A DNA stretch of 28,487 nucleotides from Streptomyces sp. NRRL F-5123 (GTDB lineage Bacteria > Actinomycetota > Actinomycetes > Streptomycetales > Streptomycetaceae), in contig NZ_JOHY01000073.1 in NCBI RefSeq assembly GCF_000721495.1, positions 1 through 28,487 of the forward strand, read 5' to 3'. Under the pieces are notes generated by a model. It was not told where the DNA came from, did not search any database, and saw only the letters and a list, made by a program, of their open reading frames with translations. Of the stretch, positions 1 to 7,553 are shown piece by piece. The first letter of the stretch is position 1, and every line of letters begins with the position of its first letter. The position numbers were made by a program, and so were the translations under genes.

Positions 1-310
1 CCGGCAGGCAGCCGCCGACGAGACGTCGGGAGGGGGACGATCCGGGGGTGCCCCCGCAGGAATGCGCTTCCCAGCCCCTCACCAACACCGGATGACGGCG
101 AACGCGCATTCCGAGGAGGTACCCCCGGAGTGGCCCCCGACCCCACCCACCGCACGGAAAGCGCGATGCCCCGCCGGGTACACCAGGGGCGCGTGGGGGC
201 ACCTCCCAGGCAAAGCTCTGGGGGAGAACTGCGCGAGCAACCACCCACCGCAGGGACGATCGCGACGCCAACCGCAACAGGCACCCCCGGGGCGCAAGCC
301 CCGCCCCCAC
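1..310. other. Non-coding stretch at the left edge
   Basis: No reading frame here looks coding: the open frames on both strands are proline/arginine-rich shadows without family resemblance or a Shine-Dalgarno sequence. The only recognisable structure is the palindromic repeat at 169-236, listed separately. The stretch is the region downstream of the small minus-strand gene that starts at 532. Confidence 0.6.
169..236 (+). repeat. Palindromic intergenic repeat, copy 1
   Basis: About 68 nt that recur in inverted orientation at 12146-12217. The roughly 51-nt core (186-236) differs from the other copy at only three or four positions. It contains CTCCCAG and CTGGGGGAG arms (about 202-225) that can fold into a hairpin with one bulged G. 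The outer part begins with CCCCGCCGGG in both copies. It lies outside any credible gene. Its origin and function are not known to me; it looks like a dispersed, folded, non-coding element. Confidence 0.75.
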
Positions 311-343
311 CCGCGGTGGTCAGGACTTGTCGGACCACCGCGG
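311..343 (-). terminator. Hairpin over the stop codon of the SPOR-like gene
   Basis: A perfect 9-bp inverted repeat, CCGCGGTGG (311-319) and CCACCGCGG (335-343), encloses the stop codon at 320-322. There is no T-run, as is common for hairpin terminators in GC-rich actinobacteria. It could end transcription of the gene at 320-532. Confidence 0.5.
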
Positions 344-532
344 ATCCGTGTCCCACTCGAGATTGCGCTCGGCAGCCTGCTGCATCGCCTGCTCCGCCGC
401 CTCCCGCGAGGGATACGGGCCGAAGCGGTTCTTCGAGGGGCACTGCGGCCCCTCCTCCGCCTGCTTGTGGTCCAGGCAGTAGAACCACTCACCCGGCTTG
501 CCGGCCGGCTTCTTCGTCCGGAAGACCGCCAT
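320..532 (-). CDS. Small SPOR-like protein, 70 aa
   Basis: A 70-residue protein starting [11 protein letters not shown]. The start is decided by a strong Shine-Dalgarno run (AAGGAGGAGG) five bases before the ATG at 532-530; longer in-frame starts have no comparable site. The body is charged and carries [14 protein letters not shown], a segment resembling the peptidoglycan-binding SPOR repeat, preceded by a short Cys-containing stretch (FYCLDH...GPQC). No signal peptide or membrane segment is visible, so binding to cell-wall glycan is uncertain. From family knowledge, small SPOR-annotated proteins occur next to methionine aminopeptidase in streptomycetes; here the two genes are divergent, 106 nt apart. 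The function is not established, and the SPOR assignment is a resemblance judged by eye. Confidence 0.7.
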   Translation of the reverse strand: MAVFRTKKPAGKPGEWFYCLDHKQAEEGPQCPSKNRFGPYPSREAAEQAMQQAAERNLEWDTDPRWSDKS

Positions 533-625
533 CAGCTCCTCCTCCTTCATCCACCTGGAAGCATCTACCCAGCCGGCCGGGCCCCAGCCCCGCCCCGCGG
601 GCCTCAGCCCCATCGTGCGCGCCGA

Positions 626-638
626 TACACTTCCCGGC
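626..638 (+). promoter_or_regulatory. Candidate leaderless promoter of map
   Basis: TACACT (626-631) fits the TAnnnT actinobacterial -10 pattern and lies exactly 7 nt before the ATG at 639. There is no Shine-Dalgarno sequence in this gap, so transcription probably begins at or next to the start codon. No clear -35 hexamer is visible. Confidence 0.45.
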
Positions 639-1499
639 ATGTCTGGTCAGTCGCCGCAGCTCGTCCCCGGCAAGCTCTCGCCCACCCGCCAGGTACCCCC
701 GGCGATCCCGCGCCCGGAGTACGTGGGGAAGCCGGGACCCACCCCGTACACCGGGCCCGAGGTGCAGGACGACGAGACGGTCGGGCGGATGCGGATCGCC
801 TCGCGGATCGCCGCCCGGGCGATGGCGGCCGCGGCCGAGGCGGTGGCTCCGGGGGTGACCACGGACGAGCTCGACGCGATCGCGCACGCGTACATGGTCG
901 GACAGGGCGCGTACCCGTCCGACCTCGGCTACCGCGGCTTCCCGAAGTCCGTGTGCACCTCCGTCAACGAGGTGATCTGCCACGGCATCCCGGACTCGAC
1001 CGTGCTGCGCGACGGCGACATCGTGAACATCGACGTGACCGCGTTCATCCACGGAGTGCACGGTGACTGCAACGCCACCTACCTCGTGGGCGAGGTCGAC
1101 GAGGAGTCCCGGCTCCTCGTCGAGCGCACGCACGAGTCGCTCGCGCGGGCGATCAAGGCGGTGCGGCCCGGGCGGCAGATCAACGTGATCGGGCGCGTCA
1201 TCGAGTCGTACGCCAAGCGCTTCGGCTACGGGGTGGTGCGGGACTTCACCGGGCACGGCATCAACACGTCCTTCCACTCCGGGCTGATCATCCCGCACTA
1301 CGACGACCCGCGCGCGACGACCGTGATCAAGCCGGGCATGACGTTCACGATCGAGCCGATGCTGACGCTGGGCACCCACGAGTACGACATCTGGGACGAC
1401 GGCTGGACGGTCGTGACCAAGGACCGCAGGCGCACGGCGCAGTTCGAGCACACCCTGGTCGTCACGGCCGAGGGCGCGGAGATCCTGACCCTGCCGTGA
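639..1499 (+). CDS. map: Type I methionine aminopeptidase, 286 aa
   Basis: Removes the initiator methionine from nascent proteins; a cytosolic dinuclear-metal peptidase of the M24 'pita-bread' fold. The sequence shows the family order: an N-terminal extension containing [11 protein letters not shown] (the form common in actinobacterial paralogues), a central [21 protein letters not shown] segment carrying the substrate His, the metal-ligand Asp motif [19 protein letters not shown], the DFTGHGI His ligand, FTIEPM with a Glu ligand, and the terminal QFEHT Glu ligand. The length is normal. ATG 639 is preferred over the upstream in-frame ATG at 498, because the extra 47 residues are antisense to the SPOR-like gene and look unlike coding sequence. 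A -10-like TACACT sits 7 nt upstream, so the mRNA may be leaderless. The lipoprotein gene follows 96 nt downstream. Confidence 0.95.
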   Translation: MSGQSPQLVPGKLSPTRQVPPAIPRPEYVGKPGPTPYTGPEVQDDETVGRMRIASRIAARAMAAAAEAVAPGVTTDELDAIAHAYMVGQGAYPSDLGYRGFPKSVCTSVNEVICHGIPDSTVLRDGDIVNIDVTAFIHGVHGDCNATYLVGEVDEESRLLVERTHESLARAIKAVRPGRQINVIGRVIESYAKRFGYGVVRDFTGHGINTSFHSGLIIPHYDDPRATTVIKPGMTFTIEPMLTLGTHEYDIWDDGWTVVTKDRRRTAQFEHTLVVTAEGAEILTLP

Positions 1500-1595
1500 G
1501 CGCGGGTTCCCGGCCGGTAGTGTGGCGGCGATTCCGCGCGTGATCGCGCAGGAGTTCTGCAGGAGCTCAAGGCACGAGTCGAGGAGCCGCGCGCC

Positions 1596-2564
1596 ATGAA
1601 CCGCCGCAGGGTGGGCCTCGGGGCCGCCGCCACCGCGCTCGCCCTGCTGCCGCTGGCCGGGTGCGTGACGGTGCACGGCGAGCGCGAGAACGTACCGTCG
1701 GTGCAGCAGAAGAGGGCCGCCGCGGTGCTGGCGAACTTCCTGACGGTCAACAACCGGGCCAACAAGGCGTATTCGCCCCAGGACATCCTCACCGTGGAGT
1801 CCGGGGCGCTGGGCGCGACGGACGAGGCGGGGCTGCGCGCCCGGCACACCAACCACCCGCAGGGCAACCCGGGTTACCAGCCGCTGGCCTTCTCCGACGC
1901 CCGCTACCTCATACCCAGGCAGGTGGGCTGGCCCAAGTTCTTCGTCGCCGACGTGGCCACCAACCGCGGCACGGACAGCCGCTGGCTGCTGGTCTTCCGG
2001 CACGCGGGACCGGACCAGCCGTGGAAGGCGGCCTTCGTGGCGGCCGTTCCCACCGCCCAGATGCCCGACTTCGCGAAGGACAAGGACGGCTACGCCGTCG
2101 ACCTGGGCCTGGGCGGCACGGATCTGCTGGTCCAGCCGGGGCAGTTGAGCCAGACGTACGCCGACTACCTCGGCAAGGGCGGGGACGGCACCTTCGCCGA
2201 CGGCAGCTCCACCTCGCAGGTGCGGGCGGACCGCGCCGCGCTGGGCAGTACGGCGAACTCCGTGACCCAGTACGCCGACCAGCCCGCGAGCGGCGGCGAC
2301 TTCACGCCGGTCGCGCTGCGGACGGCGGACGGCGGCGCGGTGGTCTTCTTCGCCACCCGCCACCAGTCCCGCGCGACCTTCCGGGCGGGCTACAACCTCT
2401 CGCTCGACGAGGACACCAAGGCGCTCATGACCGGCACCCCCAAGACGTCGATCACCCGGTCGACGGTCGCCGACGAGCTGGTCACCGTGCCCAAGGGGGG
2501 CGGCAGCGGCAAGGTGGCCTTCCTCAGCCGCGTGGTGGGTCTGGTCTCCGCGAAGGGCGAGTGA
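1596..2564 (+). CDS. Secreted lipoprotein of unknown function, 322 aa
   Basis: Starts MNRRRVGLGAAATALALLPLAGC: a twin-charged n-region, a hydrophobic stretch and a lipobox LAGC with the acylated Cys at residue 23, so it is predicted to be anchored outside the membrane by diacylglycerol. The mature part of about 300 residues is soluble-looking, without transmembrane segments or a motif I recognise; it contains several Trp/Phe-rich segments (WPKFFVADVA, RWLLVFRHAG) typical of a beta-rich fold. A GAGGAG ribosome site lies 9 nt before ATG 1596. It follows map in the same direction after 96 nt and may share its transcript. It ends 15 nt from the convergent primase/polymerase gene. I do not recognise a specific function. 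Confidence 0.85.
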   Translation: MNRRRVGLGAAATALALLPLAGCVTVHGERENVPSVQQKRAAAVLANFLTVNNRANKAYSPQDILTVESGALGATDEAGLRARHTNHPQGNPGYQPLAFSDARYLIPRQVGWPKFFVADVATNRGTDSRWLLVFRHAGPDQPWKAAFVAAVPTAQMPDFAKDKDGYAVDLGLGGTDLLVQPGQLSQTYADYLGKGGDGTFADGSSTSQVRADRAALGSTANSVTQYADQPASGGDFTPVALRTADGGAVVFFATRHQSRATFRAGYNLSLDEDTKALMTGTPKTSITRSTVADELVTVPKGGGSGKVAFLSRVVGLVSAKGE

Positions 2565-2579
2565 CCCCCGAGGGGACGT

Positions 2580-3296
2580 TCAGCGCAGCCAGGTCGCCGG
2601 CTCGCGCTCCGGCTCGTACGAGAACTGCGCGCACGCGTCCGCGAGGACGTCGAGGACCGGCAGCGGGTCGGGGAGCGGCAGGTCGGGGCCGTGCCCGGCG
2701 AGCCACTCGACGGTCTCGCCGGACGGCAGCCGGGAGGGCGGCAGCAGGACGTAGCTGCCACGCGAGTGCCAGCGGATGCCGGGGTGCTCGTCGCGGGTCT
2801 CGGGGTGGCAGTCCAGCTCGCAGGGCCACCATTCGTCCTCGTCGGCGGGATTGCCGCGGGTCGCGGTGAAGAACAGCAGCCGGTCGCCGGCGAGGGCGAC
2901 CGGGCCAAGCGTGGCGCCGTCGGCGACGAGCCGCTCGATGGCGAGCCGGCCGGCCTCGGCGGGGACGTCCAGGACGTCGTGGCCGACACCGGTGGCGGTG
3001 ACGAAGTTGGCCAGCGGGTCGCGGTCGAACCAGCGCTCCAGGGTGTCCGGGTCGGTGCTGGCCTGCGTCTGCCACGCGGGGGAGATCGGATGGACGGCGG
3101 GAATGGGACAGCCGATGCGCTCGCACGAGCACCCGTAGTTCGCGGGGTGGGCGGCGGGCGCGACGGGGAATCCGGCGGCGGTGGCGGCCCTGACCAGCGG
3201 GTCCCGGCGAAGGTCGGGCACATCGGCCCCAGCGGCGCCCGAGGCGCCCTCCGCGCGGCGGCGCACCCACCCGGCCAACCTGCCCTTGCCTGCCAT
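2580..3296 (-). CDS. Bifunctional primase/polymerase (Prim-Pol) N-terminal domain protein, 238 aa
   Basis: The protein contains the pattern of the Streptomyces family annotated as 'bifunctional DNA primase/polymerase, N-terminal': an early Cys/His cluster (NYGCSCERIGCPIPAVHP), a central segment LERWFDRDPLANFVTATG, then DVLDVPAEAG and a LLFFTATRG block, ending in PSGETVEWL. A stand-alone domain of this length, with no helicase attached, is usual for chromosomal copies; those in mobile elements are often fused to a helicase. The start at 3296 is chosen for AAGGAG five nt before the ATG; the upstream in-frame extension runs into the heme oxygenase promoter region and looks non-coding. Catalytic ability is not shown: the acidic metal ligands cannot be assigned confidently by eye. 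The gene converges on the lipoprotein gene. Its biological role is unknown. Confidence 0.8.
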   Translation of the reverse strand: MAGKGRLAGWVRRRAEGASGAAGADVPDLRRDPLVRAATAAGFPVAPAAHPANYGCSCERIGCPIPAVHPISPAWQTQASTDPDTLERWFDRDPLANFVTATGVGHDVLDVPAEAGRLAIERLVADGATLGPVALAGDRLLFFTATRGNPADEDEWWPCELDCHPETRDEHPGIRWHSRGSYVLLPPSRLPSGETVEWLAGHGPDLPLPDPLPVLDVLADACAQFSYEPEREPATWLR

Positions 3297-3452
3297 CGAG
3301 CTCCTTCCCTCGCCCCCGTCCCGCAGTGTCCACGGTACGCGGCTGGTGGAGGACATCCTCCCTCTTGCCGGGAAGGAACACCCACCCGGGGTCGCCGTGT
3401 TCCCGCCACTTCCACCGGTGATTTTTCCCGACACGACGTCGGCAACACAGTG

Positions 3453-3470
3453 ACTTAGGCATACCTAAGT
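3453..3470. promoter_or_regulatory. Iron box (DmdR/IdeR-type operator) upstream of heme oxygenase
   Basis: ACTTAGGCATACCTAAGT is a perfect inverted repeat (ACTTAGG, four-base centre, CCTAAGT), matching the TTAGGnTAnnCTAA-like consensus bound by DtxR/IdeR/DmdR iron repressors. It lies 58 nt before the heme oxygenase start and would overlap the promoter, predicting repression when iron is plentiful. The rest of the 3297-3528 gap holds only a weak GGAACAC/GTGTTCC inverted repeat (3375-3403) of unknown meaning. Confidence 0.8.
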
Positions 3471-3528
3471 CATGATGACCGGAGTGCCGGACGGCGCTCG
3501 GGCCCCGGCAGGACACCGGAGGTCTCCC

Positions 3529-4215
3529 ATGCCAGCGCCCCTGTCCGGCCTCACCCCGCCCGTACCGGCGCAGCCCTTCTCCGCGGTCATCCGCGAGGCC
3601 GTCCGCGACCGGCACACCGAGGCGGAGAACTCGCGCTTCATGGCCGACCTGCTCGGCGGCCGCCTCGGCGTCACCGCCTACGCGCGCCTGGCCGAGCAGC
3701 TCCTGCACGTCTACCGGGCCCTGGAGGAGGGCGCCGACACCCTCGCCGGAGACCCGGTCGCCGGGCCCTTCCTGCGGCCCGAGCTGCGGCGCGTCCCCGC
3801 CCTGGAACGTGACCTCGACCACCTCCTCGGCCCCGGCCGCCGCGAGCGCACCGCCCCGCTGCCCGCCACCGCCCGCTACGCCGCCCGTATCGCCCGGACC
3901 GCGGCCGAATGGCCCGCGGGCTACATCGCGCACCACTACACCCGCTACCTCGGCGACCTCTCCGGCGGCCAGGTCATCCGCGGTATCGCGGAGAAGACCT
4001 GGAATCTGCCCCACAAGGGCGACGGCGTCCGCTTCTATGTCTTCGAGCACATCGCCAACCCGGCCGCCTTCAAGCGCGAGTACCGCGAGCTGCTGGACGC
4101 GGTCGCGATCGGCGAGCAGGAGCGGCAGCACGTCGTCGAGGAGTGCCGGGAGGCCTTCCGGCTCAACAGCGAGCTGTTCGCCGCGCTGGGAGAGGAATTC
4201 CCGCGCGCGGCGTGA
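3529..4215 (+). CDS. Biliverdin-producing heme oxygenase, 228 aa
   Basis: Cleaves haem to biliverdin, CO and Fe2+, releasing iron for the cell; a cytosolic all-alpha enzyme needing an electron donor. Seen here: the proximal haem-ligand His in RDRHTEAENSRFM (His29), and the distal-helix glycine motif YLGDLSGGQVI (about residues 140-150) that lines the haem pocket. Length matches bacterial HmuO-type enzymes. The start at 3529 is fixed by CGGAGG six nt upstream; the earlier ATGs at 3472/3475 abut the iron box and lack a ribosome site. The iron-box palindrome upstream predicts iron-starvation induction. It converges on the HtaA haem-binding gene, which fits a haem-iron acquisition function, but no haem ABC transporter is encoded in the window. 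Chains such as hmuO/HO are used for this family; the exact symbol is uncertain. Confidence 0.93.
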   Translation: MPAPLSGLTPPVPAQPFSAVIREAVRDRHTEAENSRFMADLLGGRLGVTAYARLAEQLLHVYRALEEGADTLAGDPVAGPFLRPELRRVPALERDLDHLLGPGRRERTAPLPATARYAARIARTAAEWPAGYIAHHYTRYLGDLSGGQVIRGIAEKTWNLPHKGDGVRFYVFEHIANPAAFKREYRELLDAVAIGEQERQHVVEECREAFRLNSELFAALGEEFPRAA

Positions 4216-4232
4216 GGTCCGTCCCCTGAGCT

Positions 4233-4250
4233 GCTCCCCGCGAGGGGAGC
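4233..4250. terminator. Hairpin 1 between heme oxygenase and htaA-like gene
   Basis: GCTCCCC, GCGA tetraloop, GGGGAGC: a perfect 7-bp stem with a stable GNRA-type loop, 18 nt after the heme oxygenase stop codon. Confidence 0.6.
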
Positions 4251-4252
4251 GG

Positions 4253-4293
4253 CGGGACGCCGGGCGGCCGGTGGTGGTCCGCCCGGCGTCCCG
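4253..4293. terminator. Hairpin 2, 15-bp stem
   Basis: Arms 4253-4267 and 4279-4293 are perfectly complementary over 15 bp with an 11-nt loop. It follows hairpin 1 directly and is symmetric, so it could act for either of the two convergent genes. Confidence 0.65.
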
Positions 4294-4324
4294 CGTACGT
4301 CGCCACGTCCGCGGTGCTCGACGC

Positions 4325-4365
4325 CGCGGGCGCCCGCCCCGCTGCGCAGGGGGCGGGCGCCCGCG
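4325..4365. terminator. Hairpin 3, 16-bp stem
   Basis: Arms 4325-4340 and 4350-4365 are perfectly complementary over 16 bp with a 9-nt loop. It lies 16 nt after the stop codon of the minus-strand HtaA gene, and so is the probable terminator of that gene. Confidence 0.65.
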
Positions 4366-4381
4366 TCCCGTCGTACGGCGG

Positions 4382-5764
4382 TCAGGCGCGGCGGCGGGCC
4401 GCCGTCACCGTGAGGGCCGCGCCCGTGAGCACCAGCGCGCCCGCGGCTCCGACGAGAGCGCCGGTGGGCACGCCCGCACCCGTCTCGGCGAGCTGCGTGC
4501 CCGTGCCGCCGGCGTTGCCCGCCCCGTGCGTGCCCGTGCCGCCGGCGCTGCCCGCCCCGTGCGTGCCCGTGCCGGAGGTGCCGCTGGTGGTCGGGGCGGT
4601 GGTGGGCAGGTCGATCACGAGGACCGCGAGCGTCACCGGGTCGAGGGCGGTGCCCTTCTCGTAGAAGCCGCTGAAGGCCTTGACGCCGTCCGCCGTGAGC
4701 GTCGCCTCGGCGGCGAGGACGCTCAGCAGGCCGGATCCCACGTAGGGCGCGACCCCGCTGAGGTCGGCGATGGTCAGGTCGTTGTAGCCCATGACCTGGC
4801 CGCTGAACATGTCCTTGCCGGCGACGTCCGCGGTGAGGGTGCCGGTCGCGCCCTTGGTGTGCACCTTCAGGTCCGAGAGCTTCAGGTCCATCGCATATGT
4901 GCCCCCCTGGTGAGTGAAGCGGACACTGCCGCCGAAGGACACGTCGAGCTTCTCGCCGGCCGGTTTCCAGGTGCCGGTGGCCTTGGTGAAGCGGTAACCG
5001 GCCGCGGTGGCGGTCACCCCGTCCGACGGCTCGACCTTGCCGCCCGGGCTCGTCACGTACGCGCGGAAGGCGTCCTTGACACCCCAGTCGAGATGGCCGC
5101 CGACCACCACGGCCGGACCGCCGAGGGCCGCCGGGGTGGTGGGCGGCGTGGTGGGAGCGGCGGCCTTCACCGCCAGGTTGCCGGAGTCGAGTGCGGTGCC
5201 CGCCGTGTACAGGCCGTCGAAGGCCTTCGCGCCCGCGGCCGTCAGGGTCGCCTGTATCTCGTCGAAGCCCGTCGAGCCGTCCGCGCCGGCGCGCGGCTGC
5301 ACCCCGGAGAGGTCGAGCGTGGCGAATTCCACGTCGTCCGTGGTGCTGCCGTGCGCCGTCACGTCGACCGTGAGCGTGCCGGAGGCGCCCTGCGTGGCCA
5401 CCTTGAGGTCGCCGAGGGTGACGTCCAGGCCGTGCGCGGGCGAGCGGAATTCGACGCTGCCCTTGAAGGCCGCCGTCACCGCGTGCGTCGCGGGGTCGTA
5501 GGAGCCCGCGACGGCGGCGAAGCGGACGGTGCCGCCGCTCATGGCGGCGGCGCCGTCGCCGGTCGTGACGGTGCCGCCGGCGGCGTCCTTGACGTACGAC
5601 CAGAGGGACCGCTTCACGCTCCAGTCGAAGGTGCCGCTGCTGAGCGGCAGCGTCTTGCTTCCTGCGGCGGACGCCGCCGCGGGCATGCCGAGCGCGGCGG
5701 CGCCCGCCGCCAGCACGACGGCCGTCGCGAGCGCGGTTCTGCGGGTACGGGTACGAGCGGTCAT
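4382..5764 (-). CDS. Cell-wall-anchored HtaA-domain haem-binding protein, 460 aa
   Basis: An exported surface protein predicted to capture haem. From the start: an Arg-rich n-region and hydrophobic signal peptide (about residues 1-33, ending PAAASAA); HtaA domain 1 (about 36-205, with FDWSVKRSLWSYV and GSVEF...HGLDVTLGDLKV); a Thr/Pro linker (PTTPPTTP); HtaA domain 2 (about 225-390, with LDWGVKDAFRAYV, GSVRFTHQGG and SGFYEKGTALDP); a Gly/Thr-rich repeat; then LAETG (425-429), a hydrophobic helix and AARRRA. LAxTG followed by helix and positive tail is the sorting signal used by class E sortases of streptomycetes. Known HtaA proteins of corynebacteria bind haem and pass it to HmuTUV. The start has a GAGGAG site about 9 nt upstream. 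It lies head-on to heme oxygenase, supporting a shared haem-iron role. Directly upstream is a decayed HtaA-like copy, and no hmuTUV follows. Confidence 0.93.
   Translation of the reverse strand: MTARTRTRRTALATAVVLAAGAAALGMPAAASAAGSKTLPLSSGTFDWSVKRSLWSYVKDAAGGTVTTGDGAAAMSGGTVRFAAVAGSYDPATHAVTAAFKGSVEFRSPAHGLDVTLGDLKVATQGASGTLTVDVTAHGSTTDDVEFATLDLSGVQPRAGADGSTGFDEIQATLTAAGAKAFDGLYTAGTALDSGNLAVKAAAPTTPPTTPAALGGPAVVVGGHLDWGVKDAFRAYVTSPGGKVEPSDGVTATAAGYRFTKATGTWKPAGEKLDVSFGGSVRFTHQGGTYAMDLKLSDLKVHTKGATGTLTADVAGKDMFSGQVMGYNDLTIADLSGVAPYVGSGLLSVLAAEATLTADGVKAFSGFYEKGTALDPVTLAVLVIDLPTTAPTTSGTSGTGTHGAGSAGGTGTHGAGNAGGTGTQLAETGAGVPTGALVGAAGALVLTGAALTVTAARRRA
4496..4575 (-). repeat. 33-nt tandem repeat inside the HtaA gene
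   Basis: About 2.4 copies of a 33-nt unit differing at one base; each encodes the 11-residue unit GTGTHGAGxAG (x = S or N) just before the LAETG sorting signal. It forms the flexible stalk that spans the cell wall, a place where repeat number often varies between strains. Confidence 0.8.
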
Positions 5765-5879
5765 GGCGGGTCTCTCCTCGAAGGGCGTGACTGGGTTCGG
5801 AGTGCCGCGCGTCGGCGCGCGGCGGAGCGGGGGCGACGGCGAAGGCGCGTCACCCGCAGGCGTTTTGAGGGCGCGGTGA

Positions 5880-6530
5880 GGGCAGCCGCCGTGGCCGGCA
5901 GGGGACTTGCCGCCGGTGAGGAGTCGCCGCGCGGACCGGCCGCGGCGCGGGAGCCGGCGCCCGGCGGGGTGGTGTCCGCGGACGTCGCGTCGGCCGGCAC
6001 GGTGCCGGCCGCGGGCGCGGCGGCGTCCGAGCCGGTGCCGGGCCGCGCGGGCAGGTCCACGCCCTGTCGGAGGGCGACGGACATGCCGACGGGGTCCGTC
6101 GCCGTCCCCGCCGTGCGATACCCGGCGAAGGCCCGGGCCCCCTGCGCCGTGAGCGTCTCGCGAAACCCCGCCGGTGCCGGCCGCGTCCCCGCCACCCCGC
6201 GGGTGTCCACCCCGCCGGGCGCGAGACGTGCGAGCGGCACCTGCCGGGACACCGCGACCTTGCCGGTGTCCTTGTCCTTGCTGCTCATGTAGGCGTAGAC
6301 CGTACCGCCGCCCCCCGAAATCCGCACCGGGAAACGGGAGATGGCGGGATCCGGTCGGCGGACCCCGTCGCTCCTCTCGTGCCCGGCGAAACGCACCCCG
6401 CCGGCGCAGCCCGCGCCCGGCGTGCCGGACGCGGGCTCGCGGGACCCCGCGCGGGCGGGAAGCGGAACCGGCCGGACCCCACGGTGTCCGCACCCCCGGC
6501 CCGGCGGGACGGGGGCGTCCTCGGGCAGGT
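5880..6530 (-). pseudogene. Decayed HtaA-domain gene, 5' truncated and frameshifted
   Basis: Minus-strand frames here encode recognisable HtaA pieces: GGVRFAGHE, then FPVRISGGGGTVYAYMSS, DKDTGKVAVSRQVPLARL and LTAQGARAFAGYRTAGTATDP (about 6396-6070), the same order as in a real HtaA domain. A matching upstream piece (GRFRFPPARG, about 6478-6450) is in a different frame, so a frameshift near 6450-6460 breaks the domain. No signal peptide, no N-terminal tryptophan motif and no start with a ribosome site can be found before the plus-strand hydrolase gene begins at 6649. Past the domain the frame stays open through an Ala/Pro- then Arg-rich tail and ends overlapping the start codon of the intact HtaA gene, the arrangement expected of a former operon. 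Read as a relic of a tandem htaA pair. Limits are approximate; a sequencing error as the cause of the frameshift cannot be excluded. Confidence 0.65.
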
Positions 6531-6648
6531 GGTGCCCGGTGCGAACGGCATGGTTACCGGCGTCCGAAACGGGCGCACAATCCTGCCAGGGGTACGGGCC
6601 CACCGGCCCGGCCCCGTATCAGGGAACTCACACCCCGAGGAGCCCGCG

Positions 6649-7482
6649 TTGCGCATACCCACGCCCCGTCGCTACCTGATGTGCCCACCCGCGCACTTCG
6701 AGGTCGCGTACTCCATCAACCCGTGGATGGACCCCCGCAAGCCCGTCGACCCCGCGCTCGCCCTCTTCCAGTGGGAGGACCTGCGCGACCGCTACCGCGG
6801 CCTCGGCCACACCGTCGAGATCCTCGACCCCGTGCCGGGACTGCCGGACATGGTCTTCGCCGCGAACGGCGCGACCGTCGTCGACGGGCGCGTGCTGGGC
6901 GCGCGCTTCGCGAACCCCGAGCGCGCGGGCGAGGCACCCGCGCACCTCGCGTGGTTCCGGGAGCGCGCCGCGGGCTTCGCCGACATACGCGAGCCCGAGC
7001 ACGTCAACGAGGCCGAGGGCGACTTCGCCGTCACCGCCGGATGGCTGCTCGCCGGACAGGGCTTCCGCAGCAGCCCGCTCGCGCACGACGAGGCGCAGGA
7101 GTTCTTCGGGCGGCCGGTGATCAGCCTGGAGCTGACCGACCCTCGCTACTACCACCTCGACACCGCGCTGGCCGTCCTCGACGACACCGCCGACGAGATC
7201 ATGTACTACCCCGGCGCCTTCTCGCCCGGCTCGCGGGCCGTCCTCGCCCGGCTCTTCCCGGACGCCCTCCTGGCCACCGCCGAGGACGCCGCCGTCCTCG
7301 GCCTCAACGCGGTGAGTGACGGCCGCAACGTCCTCCTCCCGCGCGGGGCGGCCGGGCTCGCCGCGGCCCTGCGCGACCGCGGGTACGAGCCGGTGGGCGT
7401 CGACATGAGCGAGTTCCACAAGGCCGGCGGCAGCGTGAAGTGCTGCACGATGGAGCTGCGCCCGGCGCCCGCAGGGGCCTGA
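6649..7482 (+). CDS. ddaH: Dimethylarginine dimethylaminohydrolase-family protein, 277 aa
   Basis: Hydrolyses N-omega-methylated arginine to citrulline and (di)methylamine; cytosolic, pentein fold. Seen here: LMCPPAHFEVAYSINPWM at the N-terminus (substrate-guiding segment), VFAANGATVVDG, a NEAEGDF acidic motif, the catalytic His in YYHLDTAL (His169) and the catalytic Cys in GGSVKCCTMEL (Cys265/266, near the C-terminus as in the family). The start is TTG 6649: CGAGGAG lies six nt upstream, and homologous sequence begins at RIPTPRRYLMCPP. Further upstream codons overlap the htaA relic and look non-coding. Some members of this family act instead on arginine or are amidinotransferase-like, so the exact substrate is not proven. 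It forms a same-strand pair with the F420 reductase gene, but a strong hairpin separates them. Confidence 0.9.
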   Translation: MRIPTPRRYLMCPPAHFEVAYSINPWMDPRKPVDPALALFQWEDLRDRYRGLGHTVEILDPVPGLPDMVFAANGATVVDGRVLGARFANPERAGEAPAHLAWFRERAAGFADIREPEHVNEAEGDFAVTAGWLLAGQGFRSSPLAHDEAQEFFGRPVISLELTDPRYYHLDTALAVLDDTADEIMYYPGAFSPGSRAVLARLFPDALLATAEDAAVLGLNAVSDGRNVLLPRGAAGLAAALRDRGYEPVGVDMSEFHKAGGSVKCCTMELRPAPAGA

Positions 7483-7515
7483 CCGCCCGCCGAGGAGCCG
7501 CCGTTCGGGCGGCGC

Positions 7516-7550
7516 GGTGGCCCCCGGAACGCCCTTCGCCGGGGGCCACC
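7516..7550 (+). terminator. 12-bp hairpin between ddaH and npdG
   Basis: GGTGGCCCCCGG (7516-7527) and CCGGGGGCCACC (7539-7550) pair perfectly around an 11-nt loop, 34 nt after the ddaH stop. It ends 3 nt before the -10-like hexamer of the next gene, so it occupies that promoter's spacer and may double as an operator. Confidence 0.6.
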
Positions 7551-7553
7551 TGG

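Noticed and set aside
1500..1595. Separate promoter for the lipoprotein gene (TAGTGT near 1515)
   Set aside because: A single -10-like hexamer without -35 partner and 75 nt from the start; read-through from map is as likely.
489..2363. Long minus-strand open frame (624 codons) across map and the lipoprotein gene
   Set aside because: Antisense to two well-supported genes; composition is Arg/Gly/His-rich, typical of shadow frames in high-GC DNA, with no family resemblance.
2580..3296. Primase/polymerase gene as a sign of a mobile element or plasmid
   Set aside because: No integrase, attachment site, transfer genes or composition change nearby; the stand-alone form is found on chromosomes of this group.
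3375..3403. GGAACAC/GTGTTCC inverted repeat before the primase-like gene
   Set aside because: Perfect over 7 bp but with a long 15-nt centre, no known matching factor and no promoter evidence; too weak for its own regulatory call.
3809..6292. 827-codon plus-strand frame over heme oxygenase and HtaA genes
   Set aside because: Overlaps the true genes out of frame, crosses three terminator hairpins, and has shadow composition.
5761..6603. Intact second HtaA gene in the 281-codon minus-strand frame
   Set aside because: Only the rear of one HtaA domain is in this frame; the preceding conserved piece is in another frame and there is no signal peptide, so it is reported as a pseudogene.
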